Of a DNA stretch of 64,000 nucleotides, positions 33,040-41,104 are shown piece after piece. Origin of the DNA: Paenibacillus sp. RUD330 (GTDB taxonomy: Bacteria; Bacillota; Bacilli; Paenibacillales; Paenibacillaceae); the NCBI RefSeq assembly GCF_002243345.2, contig NZ_CP022655.2:2048501-2112500 (forward strand), in the 5' to 3' direction. Under the pieces are notes generated by a model. That model had not been told where the DNA came from, did no database searches, and saw nothing but the letters and a program-made list of their open reading frames with translations. Position numbers and translations under genes: made by a program. Every line of letters starts with the position of its first letter. The stretch's first letter is position 1.

Positions 33040-34839
33040 CTATTTGGCCGATGCCGTCAATTCCTCGAGCTGGCTGATGACGCTCTCGAACACGCTCATC
33101 GCCTGCTCGATCGGCTCCGGCGAGCTCATGTCGACGCCGGCCTTCTTGAGGATGTTGATCGAGAAGTCGCTGCCGCCGCTCTTCAGGAAGCCGAGATAGC
33201 GGTCCACCGCCGGCTGTCCCTCCTCCAGAATCTGCTTGGCGAAGCTGGTGGCGGCGGAGAAGCCGGTCGCATATTTGTACACGTAGAAGCTGTTGTAGAA
33301 GTGCGGGATGCGCGCCCACTCCATCTCGATGTCCTGATCCACGACCATGCCTTTGCCGTAGTAGAGGGCGTTGAGGTCGTAGTAGATTTTGGACAGCTCC
33401 TGCGGCGTCAGCGATTCGCCCGCCTCCGCCTTCTCATGGATGATCTTCTCGAACTCCGCGAACATCGTCTGGCGGAACACCGTCGTGCGGAACTGATCCG
33501 CGTAGTAGGTGAGGAGGTACATCTTCTCCTTCGGATCCGTGGACTTGTTCAGCAGGTGGTCCATCAGCAGCGCTTCGTTCAGCGTGGACGCCACTTCGGC
33601 GAGGAAGATGGTGTACTGCGCGTCGCGGTACTTCTGGTTGCCGTCGGAATAGTACGAGTGGAGGGCATGGCCCATCTCATGCGTCAGCGTGAACATGCTG
33701 TTGAGGTTGTCCTTGTGGTTCAGCAGCACATAAGGATGCGTGCCGTAGGCTCCCCAGCTGTAGGCGCCGCTGCGCTTGCCTTCGTTCTCATAGACGTCGA
33801 TCCAGCTGTTGGAGTAGCCTTCCCGAAGCGCCTTGCCATAGTCTTCGCCCAGCGGCTTCAAGCTCTCCGCTGTGATTTTCTTGGCCTCGTCGAACGTGAT
33901 CTTCATGTCGAACTCGTCAACCAGCGGGGCGAACAGATCGTACATATGCAGCTCGTCGACGCCGAGCAGCTTCTTGCGGAGCTCCATGTAGCGGTACATG
34001 AGCGGCAGCGACTTGTGCACCGTGTCGATCAGGTTCGTATAGACCGACTTGGGAATGTTGTCTCCGTAGAGCGACATCTCCAGTACGGAAGGATATTTGC
34101 GCGCCTTGGCATAAAAGACGTTTTTGGTCACGTTGGAGCTGAGCGTCGAGGCCAGCGTGTTTTTGAGCTTTCCGTATGTAGCGTACATCGTCTTGAACGC
34201 GTCCTCGCGGACCTGGCGGTTGCGGCTCTCGAGAAACTCGATGTAGCGTCCGTGGGAGAGCTCGACTTCCTCGCCCTTCTCGTTCTTGACTTTGGGGAAC
34301 TTCAGATCCGCGTTGTTCAGCATGCTGAAGATCGTCTGCGGCGAAGAGCTGATGTTGCCGACCTGGGCCAGCAGCGACTCTTCGTTCTTGGAAAGGACAT
34401 GGGCCTTCTGGCGTTTCATCTCCTCCAGCGTATGGCGGTAGGGAGCGAGCTGCGGATCGGCGATGAAAGCATCGAGCTTGTCGTCCGGAAGGGCGAGCAC
34501 CTCGGGCGTAATGAAGCTGAGAGCTTCGCCGGCTTCGACGCTCAGCCGCTGCGATTTTTCGGACAGGGCCTGGAATTCGGGCTCGGCCGTATCCTCGTGA
34601 TGCTTCATGTTGGCGTACACGTACAGACGCTCCACATGATAGCCCAGATCGTCCTCGAGCTCGAAGCAGGCTTTGAGCTTGGAGGCGTCGCTGAGCGTGC
34701 CTTGATAGGAAGCGACGGATTTGAGCTTGGTCTTGGCTTCCTGATATTCCTTGTCCCAGGCTTTCTGGTCGGCGAAAATGTCTTCCAGCTTCCAGCGGGA
34801 CTCTGGCGCGGTCTCGGAACGTTTCGGTACTTGGCTCAT
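33040..34839 (-). CDS. pepF: Oligoendopeptidase F (M3B zinc peptidase)
   Basis: The 599-residue form has the M3 zinc motif THEMGHALHSYYSDG with the third ligand in the downstream FLAEVASTLNEALL helix, and family landmarks SRWKLEDIFAD and YVYKYATGFSAA. It degrades 7- to 17-residue peptides in the cytoplasm. ATG 34839 has AAGGAGG six bases upstream. The frame stays open to a second ATG at 35001 that also has an ideal site (GGAGGT, six bases) and would add 54 residues with a signal-peptide-like start, so a secreted 653-residue form is possible. It is monocistronic. Confidence 0.93.
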   Translation of the reverse strand: MSQVPKRSETAPESRWKLEDIFADQKAWDKEYQEAKTKLKSVASYQGTLSDASKLKACFELEDDLGYHVERLYVYANMKHHEDTAEPEFQALSEKSQRLSVEAGEALSFITPEVLALPDDKLDAFIADPQLAPYRHTLEEMKRQKAHVLSKNEESLLAQVGNISSSPQTIFSMLNNADLKFPKVKNEKGEEVELSHGRYIEFLESRNRQVREDAFKTMYATYGKLKNTLASTLSSNVTKNVFYAKARKYPSVLEMSLYGDNIPKSVYTNLIDTVHKSLPLMYRYMELRKKLLGVDELHMYDLFAPLVDEFDMKITFDEAKKITAESLKPLGEDYGKALREGYSNSWIDVYENEGKRSGAYSWGAYGTHPYVLLNHKDNLNSMFTLTHEMGHALHSYYSDGNQKYRDAQYTIFLAEVASTLNEALLMDHLLNKSTDPKEKMYLLTYYADQFRTTVFRQTMFAEFEKIIHEKAEAGESLTPQELSKIYYDLNALYYGKGMVVDQDIEMEWARIPHFYNSFYVYKYATGFSAATSFAKQILEEGQPAVDRYLGFLKSGGSDFSINILKKAGVDMSSPEPIEQAMSVFESVISQLEELTASAK

Positions 34840-35001
34840 AGTCGGCCTCCTTGTCGGGGTCTTGGATAGGGCCTGAGCGGGGGGCGGGAACGCCCCGCCG
34901 GCTCCGGATCGGGACAGGACCGCTTCGCTCTGTTCGGCGGCAGTCCGCTGGGGACTTCCGGGGAGCAGGCTGAGGGACAGGAGCAGCGGAATCCATTTCA
35001 T
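34840..35001 (-). other. In-frame N-terminal extension of pepF with signal-peptide-like start
   Basis: Starting at ATG 35001, the extension reads MKWIPLLLSLSLLPGSPQRT then Ala/Pro/Ser-rich residues up to the internal start at 34839. Lysine plus a 13-residue hydrophobic core and an Ala-rich possible cleavage site suggest export. GGAGGT lies six bases upstream of 35001. Confidence 0.45.
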
Positions 35002-35055
35002 GGCATGACCTCCAACCGGGCATTGTCTGCCTAGTATGGCATGTCTTTCCCCTCG

Positions 35056-35235
35056 TTATGTCCCCAGATTGAACAAGGTCATGACGACGACGAGGAAAGC
35101 GAATGCCACGAGCACGATGGCGGTCAAGGCGAGCGGCTTGCGCAGCCGCTCGGGGATCTGGTTCCGGCTCATGAGGATGACGGCCCCCAGGACGAAAGCG
35201 GAAATAATGAAAATGGCAGCGGAAGTCGTATCCAT
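35056..35235 (-). CDS. Small two-helix membrane protein
   Basis: The 59-residue product from ATG 35235 has two hydrophobic helices (about 5-21 and 33-56) separated by the charged loop SRNQIPERLRKP. I do not recognise a family. GGAGG lies 12 bases upstream; the frame extends to 35328 without a better start. It lies just upstream of pepF on the same strand. Confidence 0.55.
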   Translation of the reverse strand: MDTTSAAIFIISAFVLGAVILMSRNQIPERLRKPLALTAIVLVAFAFLVVVMTLFNLGT

Positions 35236-35393
35236 CGCTAAGGGTTGCCTCCATTGCGGATTGCTGACGGCTGCCTCCATGGGCGGGCAAGCCGGCGCGG
35301 CCTTGCATAGGGGCAGGACAATAGACAACGCGCAACCGCTCGGTTATCCCATTCGGTGCGAAAGCGCCGTTTTCCTGCCGGATGTCGGAATGG

Positions 35394-35627
35394 TCAGACT
35401 TCGCGGAGCGCTTCCAGGATGGCGATGCGCTCTTCTTCCCGTCCGGCGAAATCGCTCGCACGGAACCTGTTCTCCGCCCAGTGCATCATTTCGGGACGGG
35501 ATACGAACGTGAAGCACTCTTCGCCCCACTGGTCCGATATTTCCCTGGCTATGAGCGTTTTTCCGTGGACCTCCACATTGAGCATGTTGTATTTGTCGCG
35601 TTTATAGATCTGATGCTTCTTAATCAC
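35394..35627 (-). CDS. Conserved-looking small protein of unknown function
   Basis: The 77-residue protein starts at GTG 35627 with GGGAGGA 10 bases upstream. It begins with a basic stretch (IKKHQIYKRDKYN), then VEVHGKTLIAREISDQWGEE and a charged C-terminus. Codon use and the binding site support it being real. No family is recognised. Confidence 0.55.
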   Translation of the reverse strand: MIKKHQIYKRDKYNMLNVEVHGKTLIAREISDQWGEECFTFVSRPEMMHWAENRFRASDFAGREEERIAILEALREV

Positions 35628-35787
35628 GTGGCTTATGTCCTCCCGTTGTTTGTTATCCCTTCATCATAGCGTTAAAAAAGGCTGGAAATCAACCGCGGAA
35701 TCGGTTAGAGTCTAACCATCTCCATAATATGGAGATTCTGCCTGCGCCGGGAGAGCGCAGGAGAAGAAGAGCGGAGGAGATAAGGAA

Positions 35788-36504
35788 ATGAGAACGGAAC
35801 TGAAGCCTTACGAGCAGCAGGGAGTCGCCGTTACATGCCGGAGCCTCGACGAGTACATGGCCATGTTCGGGCTGTCCGAGGAGGATCTGGCTGCCGGAGA
35901 GATCGCCGATGTCGCGGGCGGAGCGTCGTCGTTCACGGCGGAAGCGGCAGCGCGCGGCTGCCGGACCGCGGCATTCGACCCCACGTATGGAGTCCCTGTA
36001 CGGCAATGGCATGAGGCTGCGCGTGCGGAGATCGACGCCTCGACGGCCAAGCTGGAGCGGCTGAAAAACCAGTTCGACTGGAGCTATTACGGCGATCTCG
36101 ATCGCCACCGGACAGGCAGGCTGGCGGCGCTCGGGCGCTCGGCCGCGGACCGCGCGCTGCCCGGAGCGGAGAGCCGCTATGTCGCGGCGAGCCTGCCGGA
36201 GCTGCCGGCGGCGGACGGGCGGTTCGCGCTTGTCGTCTGCAGCCACTTCCTGTTCTTGTATGCGGAGTCGCTCGGCTACGAGTTCCACCGCCGGTCGCTC
36301 CTCGAGATGATGCGCATCTGCGCGCCGGGAGGCCGCGTTCTGGTCTACCCGCTGCTGTCTCTGCACTGGGAGCCGAACGGCGATCTCGAGCGATTAATGG
36401 AAGCGGTTGCGGCCGCAGGCGGTACTACGGAGCTCATGCCGTCCCGACTGCCGTTCATCCCAGGCTCAGACCGGTTTTTGCAGATCTCGATTCCGGCACG
36501 GTAA
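35788..36504 (+). CDS. Class I SAM-dependent methyltransferase-like protein
   Basis: The 238-residue protein shows a Rossmann methyltransferase layout: IADVAGGASSFTAEAAARG as SAM loop, AAFDPTYGVP after beta-2, FALVVCSHFLFLYAESLG as motif IV region, and ICAPGGRVLVYPLLSL as the post-motif strand. The glycine loop (AGGAS) is typical of bacterial small-molecule methyltransferases. The substrate is unknown. GCGGAGGAGATAAGG precedes ATG 35788. It is monocistronic upstream of the cold-shock gene. Confidence 0.75.
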   Translation: MRTELKPYEQQGVAVTCRSLDEYMAMFGLSEEDLAAGEIADVAGGASSFTAEAAARGCRTAAFDPTYGVPVRQWHEAARAEIDASTAKLERLKNQFDWSYYGDLDRHRTGRLAALGRSAADRALPGAESRYVAASLPELPAADGRFALVVCSHFLFLYAESLGYEFHRRSLLEMMRICAPGGRVLVYPLLSLHWEPNGDLERLMEAVAAAGGTTELMPSRLPFIPGSDRFLQISIPAR

Positions 36505-36530
36505 AAAATGGATTTAACCGTTCCGGCTCG

Positions 36531-36559
36531 TTGCAATCGGCATGGCTGGTGTGTATAAT
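36531..36559 (+). promoter_or_regulatory. Promoter of the cold-shock protein gene
   Basis: -35 TTGCAA (36531-36536) and -10 TATAAT (36554-36559), spacer 17. The 45-base untranslated leader carries a CGCCGC/GCGGCG hairpin (36569-36588) just before the AGGAGG, a possible temperature-sensitive element. Confidence 0.85.
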
Positions 36560-36609
36560 GGGCTTATTCGCCGCTCTCCAAGGCGGCGTCATTTTAGGAG
36601 GTTGTTCAT

Positions 36610-36807
36610 TTGAAAGGAACAGTTAAGTGGTTCAACGCAGAAAAAGGCTACGGTTTCATCCAAGTTGAGAACGGTGAAGACGTATTCGTTCACTTCTCTG
36701 CTATCCAAACCGACGGCTTCAAGTCCCTGGACGAAGGTCAAGCTGTAGAATTCGACATCACGGACGGCAACCGCGGTCCTCAAGCTGCTAACGTCGTTAA
36801 ACTGTAG
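36610..36807 (+). CDS. Cold-shock protein, CspA/CspB family
   Basis: The 65-residue single-domain RNA chaperone has both RNA-binding motifs, KGYGFI and VFVHF, and the usual [12 protein letters not shown] start. It starts at TTG 36610, after AGGAGGTTG. Codon use shifts to T-rich codons (GTT, GCT) as expected for a highly expressed gene in this GC-rich genome. It binds single-stranded RNA/DNA and melts structure at low temperature. Confidence 0.95.
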   Translation: MKGTVKWFNAEKGYGFIQVENGEDVFVHFSAIQTDGFKSLDEGQAVEFDITDGNRGPQAANVVKL

Positions 36808-36850
36808 GTTTATAGGATCCGCTTAGGCGGGTTTGCTTCTAATAGAGCAG

Positions 36851-36883
36851 AACAAGGCCCCCTCAAGGGGGCCTTGTTTTTTT
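36851..36883. terminator. Strong terminator after the cold-shock gene
   Basis: ACAAGGCCCCC / GGGGGCCTTGT stem with a 4-base loop and seven Ts; its A-rich left side may also serve the convergent MFS gene. Confidence 0.9.
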
Positions 36884-36893
36884 GCGCCTTTTT

Positions 36894-38078
36894 TCAGTTC
36901 CGGGAACAGGCATGGATGGCGAGGATGCTGGCCGATGCCGCCAGGGCAAGGCCGGAGGCGATGTGGAAAAACGGAGCGCTGCCCAGATGCTGGAACCAAT
37001 AACCGCCGGCGAGGCCGCTGATTACGCCGGCGATTCCCGTCCATACGACGGCGTACAGCGCCATTCCGGAAGCGCGGTATTCATCGGGAATCACCGTCGC
37101 GACATAGCGGATGGCCGTGGAGAAAAAGATGCCGAACGATACGCTGTGCATCAGCTGCGTCAGCAGGAACAGCGACGGATCCTCTATGCGGGCATTGAGG
37201 AAAAAGCGGATGGCGTACATCGCCGCCGCGATGGCGAGCAGCGGCAGCTCCTTGAAGCGGCTGCCGTACCGTCCCAGCAGGAACAGGACGGGAATCTCGC
37301 TCAGCGAGGACAGCGACCAAGCCGCTCCGACAAGCGCATCGCTGGCGCCGCGCTCGCGCATGGCGAGCGCGAGAAAGCCGTCGTTCATCCGGTGGGAGAC
37401 GGAGAGCACGAGCACGATGGAGAAGAAGGCGATGATGTCCGGCCTGCGGACAAGCTTGACGAGGCCGGAGAAGTCCATTTTGCCGGGCGCTCCCCGATAG
37501 TCTCTCAGCTGCCAGGCGATCGCGAGCGACACCGCCGTCGTAATCAGCGCGATCGATACGGCCGCTCCTGTTCCGGTGAGCTTCAGCACCAGTCCGATGA
37601 CATAGGCGGCCAGGCAGAAGCCGAGGGAACCGAAAATGCGGATAAGAGCATAAGGGCGTCCGGTATGGGGAGCCGACATCAGAAGCAGGCTGTCCGAGAG
37701 CGGGTTGACGGGAGTCTGGCACAGATAGAAGGCGGCCATGACGAGCGCGACCGGACCGAAGGCGCTGAGCGGAAGCAGCAGCGCCGCAAAGGCGAGCTGT
37801 CCGAACAGCAGGGCGAGAAGGATGCGGCGGATCGTCCGGTATTTGTCGCTCAGAGCTCCTGCGACCAGATTGGCTGCGATCGACAGCATCGGACCCGAGG
37901 AATAGATGAAGCCGATCTGCTGGCTTGAAAATCCCTTGTCGATGAAGTAGAGCGGGAAATAGGAGACCAGGACGGCTTGGGTGGCATAGATGGAAAAGCA
38001 GAATGCGCGAAGTTTCCAGGCTTCCCGGGCTGCCGCTCCGGGAGCCAGCAGCGTGTTGGAGGCGGTCATGTCGGACAT
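36894..38078 (-). CDS. MFS transporter, MFS_1-like/HcaT-LacY-type
   Basis: The 394-residue protein has twelve hydrophobic segments and resembles the LacY/nucleoside/phenylpropionate (HcaT) group of MFS: SYFPLYFIDKGFSSQQIGF, SDKYRTIRRILL and YALIRIFGSLGF in the first half. ATG 38078 is chosen because AGGAGTG lies 12 bases upstream; the frame extends to 38156. It converges with the cold-shock gene. Substrate unknown; a proton-coupled uptake role is likely for the group. Confidence 0.85.
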   Translation of the reverse strand: MSDMTASNTLLAPGAAAREAWKLRAFCFSIYATQAVLVSYFPLYFIDKGFSSQQIGFIYSSGPMLSIAANLVAGALSDKYRTIRRILLALLFGQLAFAALLLPLSAFGPVALVMAAFYLCQTPVNPLSDSLLLMSAPHTGRPYALIRIFGSLGFCLAAYVIGLVLKLTGTGAAVSIALITTAVSLAIAWQLRDYRGAPGKMDFSGLVKLVRRPDIIAFFSIVLVLSVSHRMNDGFLALAMRERGASDALVGAAWSLSSLSEIPVLFLLGRYGSRFKELPLLAIAAAMYAIRFFLNARIEDPSLFLLTQLMHSVSFGIFFSTAIRYVATVIPDEYRASGMALYAVVWTGIAGVISGLAGGYWFQHLGSAPFFHIASGLALAASASILAIHACSRN

Positions 38079-38228
38079 GTGCCAAGCTTCACTCCTGTCG
38101 ATGTCAATAATTCCGGTGTCAAGAACTCTTGAAAGTATAGCATGGACGGTCGGCAAGGTCGCATTGTTTTCGGCTTCGGCACTGGATTTTAGGGTTTCGG
38201 GATGGTAAAGTTATTTTGGAGGTTTACC

Positions 38229-38546
38229 ATGGGGAATCGTTATTTCCGTACGGACAGCCGGCTCGGAATCCCGCTTCCGTCGCTGGACAGGCAGTGGGAG
38301 GAATACGAGGCCGGCGAACAGCTGCTCATCATCGAGCAGTGGGAGCTGATCCGCGGCCGCATACCGGATCTGGTCATGGCTTTCGAGGACAGGATCCGGG
38401 ACAAGCAGCGGATGCTCGAGGAAGAGGATGACTTCAGCCATTCGTGCTTCCTGAACAGCGAGATCGCCGAGCTTGCTAGCCGGATCAACGATCTGCATAT
38501 CTGGTACCGCGTCAATCAGGAGATTGAACTGCGGCGCCATTCCTAA
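38229..38546 (+). CDS. Hypothetical protein upstream of the sesquarterpene synthase
   Basis: The 105-residue acidic protein is mostly helical: YEAGEQLLIIEQWELIRGRI, IPDLVMAFEDRIRDKQ and EIAELASRINDLHIWYRVNQ. The binding site TTTTGGAGGTTTACC before ATG 38229 is excellent. I recognise no family. It lies 22 bases before the terpene synthase gene and is probably co-transcribed with it; a link in function is only inference. Confidence 0.65.
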   Translation: MGNRYFRTDSRLGIPLPSLDRQWEEYEAGEQLLIIEQWELIRGRIPDLVMAFEDRIRDKQRMLEEEDDFSHSCFLNSEIAELASRINDLHIWYRVNQEIELRRHS

Positions 38547-38568
38547 GCAAATTCGGGAGGCGCCATAC

Positions 38569-39651
38569 ATGAGCGAACGAACATTGACAGCCGGCAAAGC
38601 GCCGGCAGAGCCTTTGCGCCTGATGTACCGGGTGTACAAATACGCGCTTCCGGACGTCGCGGCGGAGCTTGAGAGCCTCAGGCAGCGCGCCGAGCGCATC
38701 CCCGATCCCGAGCTCCGGACGCAGGCTCTGAGCAGCATGAAGGAAAAAAGATTCCATTGCCAGGGAGGCTCCGTATACGCGATCGCGGATCCGGCTTCCC
38801 GCAAGGTCCTCATACCGCTGATCGTCGCGCTGCAGACGATCAGCGACTATCTGGACAACTTATGCGACCGCAGCACATCTCTGGATGCGGATGATTTCCG
38901 GCTGCTGCACCGCTCGATGCTGGATGCCGTCGACCCCGACGCGGAGCTGACGGATTATTATGCGCTGCGGGCGGAGCGTGACGACGGCGGTTATCTGCAT
39001 CATCTGGTGCGCACCTGCCAGCGCCAGGCGGCCATGCTGCCCGGCTATGCCGCCGCACAGCCGGAAGTATCCCGGCTGGTCGGCCTCTACGGCGATCTGC
39101 AGGTGTACAAGCATATCGCCAAGGATTTGCGGGAAGCGAAGCTGCTGGCGTGGTGGGAGCTGCATCGGCGGGAGTATCCCGAGCTCCGGTGGAACGAATT
39201 CGCCGCGGCGACGGGCTCGACCCTCGGCATGTTCACGCTGTTCGCCGCCGCTCTGGATCCGGCTCTGACGCCGGATAGAGCGGTGGAGGTCAGAAGGGCT
39301 TATTTCCCCCATGTATGCGGGCTTCATATTCTTCTGGATTACTTGATCGACCAGGAGGAGGATCGCGAGGGCGGAGATCTCAACTTCTGCAACTACTACA
39401 GCAGCACGGCCGAGGCTGCCCAGCGGATCGGAGAGATCGTCCGGAGGGCCCGCGAGGATATCCGCAGGCTGCCGGAGCCCGGCTTCCACCGGATGATCGT
39501 TGAAGGGCTTCTGGCTCTTTATTTGTCCGACCCCAAGGTCAGCGGCCAGCAGGATGTCCGCAGCGTATCCCGGAAGCTGATGAGGCGCAGCCCGCTGACC
39601 CGCTTGTTCTTTTTCATGAACAGCGTGGTCATCCGCCGCATCCGCGCCTAA
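38569..39651 (+). CDS. Tetraprenyl-beta-curcumene synthase (YtpB, DUF2600)
   Basis: The 360-residue alpha-helical terpene cyclase matches Bacillus YtpB, which cyclises heptaprenyl/tetraprenyl diphosphate to C35 tetraprenyl-beta-curcumene, a precursor of sporulenes or baciterpenols. It has the Asp-rich motif ISDYLDNLCDR, KDLREAKLLAWW, LDYLIDQEEDREGGDLNFCN and no similarity to classic type I synthases. GGGAGG lies eight bases before ATG 38569. No squalene-hopene-type cyclase or prenyltransferase is seen next to it. Confidence 0.88.
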   Translation: MSERTLTAGKAPAEPLRLMYRVYKYALPDVAAELESLRQRAERIPDPELRTQALSSMKEKRFHCQGGSVYAIADPASRKVLIPLIVALQTISDYLDNLCDRSTSLDADDFRLLHRSMLDAVDPDAELTDYYALRAERDDGGYLHHLVRTCQRQAAMLPGYAAAQPEVSRLVGLYGDLQVYKHIAKDLREAKLLAWWELHRREYPELRWNEFAAATGSTLGMFTLFAAALDPALTPDRAVEVRRAYFPHVCGLHILLDYLIDQEEDREGGDLNFCNYYSSTAEAAQRIGEIVRRAREDIRRLPEPGFHRMIVEGLLALYLSDPKVSGQQDVRSVSRKLMRRSPLTRLFFFMNSVVIRRIRA

Positions 39652-39707
39652 TTCGAAGCTGTAAGCTATTTTTTTTAAATAAATATGCGTCATTGGAGGA
39701 TTTACAC

Positions 39708-40676
39708 ATGTCAGCTGTTAAATCGATTGCTGTTCTGACCAGCGGCGGGGATTCCCAGGGAATGAACGCTGCCGTGCGCGCCGTGGTGCGCAGCGCCCTG
39801 TACTACGGACTGGATGTATATGGCGTCCAGAGAGGCTACCAAGGCTTGATCAACGATGACATCCGTCCCATGGACCTGCGAAGCGTCGGCGATATCATCC
39901 AGCGCGGAGGCACGGTGCTGCAGACGGCCCGCTGCAAGGAGTTCCTGACTCCGGAAGGTCAGCAAAAGGGTGCTGACGTCCTGCGGGAGCGGGGCATCGA
40001 CGGACTTATCGTCATCGGCGGGGACGGATCCTACCAAGGGGCGAACAAGCTGAGCAAGCTCGGCATCAAGACGATGGCGTTGCCGGGCACGATCGACAAC
40101 GATATCGCATATACGGATTTCACCATCGGATTCGACACGGCCGTCAGCATCGTCGTGGATGCCATCAACAAGCTGCGCGATACGATGACCTCGCATGAGC
40201 GCTCGTCCATCGTCGAAGTCATGGGCCGCCATTGCGGCGATATCGCTCTCTATGCCGGTCTGGCGAGCGGAGCGGAGACGATCATCGTTCCCGAGGTCGA
40301 GTACGATCTGGACGAGGTGTCCCGCCGGATGCAGGACAACTTCAAGCACGGCAAGCGCCACAGCATCATCGTGGTCGCCGAAGGCGCGGGCAAGGGCGAG
40401 AATGTCGCCCAGCATATCACGGACTGCTGCGGCATCGAGCCGCGCACGACCGTGCTGGGCCATATCCAGCGCGGCGGGGCGCCGACCCACAACGACCGCA
40501 TCCTTGCGAGCCAGCTCGGGGATTTTGCCGTGCGCCAGCTGATGGAAGGCCATTCGGCCAAGTCCTGCGGCATCATCAAAGGCGAGCTGACCGCGACCGA
40601 CATCGATCTTGTCGTCAACACGAAGAAGCCGTTCAATATGGAGCTGTACAACCTGGCTCTCCGCTTGTCCCAATAA
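39708..40676 (+). CDS. pfkA: ATP-dependent 6-phosphofructokinase
   Basis: The 322-residue glycolytic enzyme phosphorylates fructose-6-phosphate with ATP. It has GGDGS with Gly at the nucleotide site that marks ATP use, the catalytic GTIDNDIAYTDFTIGFDTA, and MGRHCGDIA. The N-terminal loop reads GGDSQGMNAA instead of the usual GGDAPGMN/GGDSPGMN (Q17 for Pro). TTGGAGG precedes ATG 39708. Bacillus pfkA usually sits with pyk; here it stands alone. Confidence 0.93.
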   Translation: MSAVKSIAVLTSGGDSQGMNAAVRAVVRSALYYGLDVYGVQRGYQGLINDDIRPMDLRSVGDIIQRGGTVLQTARCKEFLTPEGQQKGADVLRERGIDGLIVIGGDGSYQGANKLSKLGIKTMALPGTIDNDIAYTDFTIGFDTAVSIVVDAINKLRDTMTSHERSSIVEVMGRHCGDIALYAGLASGAETIIVPEVEYDLDEVSRRMQDNFKHGKRHSIIVVAEGAGKGENVAQHITDCCGIEPRTTVLGHIQRGGAPTHNDRILASQLGDFAVRQLMEGHSAKSCGIIKGELTATDIDLVVNTKKPFNMELYNLALRLSQ

Positions 40677-40698
40677 GAAGCCGCATCATTCAAGAGCC

Positions 40699-40740
40699 AA
40701 GCCCTGTCCGGCGGCCCCAAGCCGCAGCGGCAGGGCTTTC
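40699..40740 (+). terminator. Stem-loop after pfkA
   Basis: AAGCCCTG...CAGGGCTTTC arms with inner GGCGG/CCGC pairing; the T-run is short. Confidence 0.5.
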
Positions 40741-40799
40741 TGGCAAGCCGTGCGCTTCGTTGGCCCATAACGACGACATCCCTCAAGGAGGAATCACCT

Positions 40800-41000
40800 A
40801 TGTTCCTGTATAAGATCGAGATTCAGCTTGAGCAAGGGCAGGCGCATCTGATCGTGCTCGCCGCGACAGACGAAAAGGCGTTCTCCTACGTGGAGAGCCA
40901 TGTGCAGCGGCATTTCCTGAAGGTTCCCGAGATGACCTCCATCGCGATCGTGGAGAAGAAAAGGACGGAGCCGGGCAACGGTTATGTGATCGAAGGCTGA
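40800..41000 (+). CDS. DUF3906 family protein
   Basis: The 66-residue protein is one small alpha/beta domain (MFLYKIEIQLEQGQAHLIVL, then EKAFSYVESHVQRHFLKVPE and TSIAIVEKKR), which matches the Bacillus DUF3906 family. No function is known. CAAGGAGGAATCACCT precedes ATG 40800. It lies between pfkA and a strong bidirectional terminator. Confidence 0.8.
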   Translation: MFLYKIEIQLEQGQAHLIVLAATDEKAFSYVESHVQRHFLKVPEMTSIAIVEKKRTEPGNGYVIEG

Positions 41001-41011
41001 CATGTGGAATG

Positions 41012-41051
41012 AAAAAGGTCAGCAGCCTCAATGAGGCTGCTGACCTTTTTT
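41012..41051. terminator. Bidirectional terminator between DUF3906 and DUF4015 genes
   Basis: Perfect arms AAGGTCAGCAGCCTCA / TGAGGCTGCTGACCTT flanked by A-run and T-run. Confidence 0.9.
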
Positions 41052-41104
41052 CTGATGGAGCGAAGCGATCGCCGCTTCCTCCGGATGGTTGGGAATGAGT
41101 CCGG

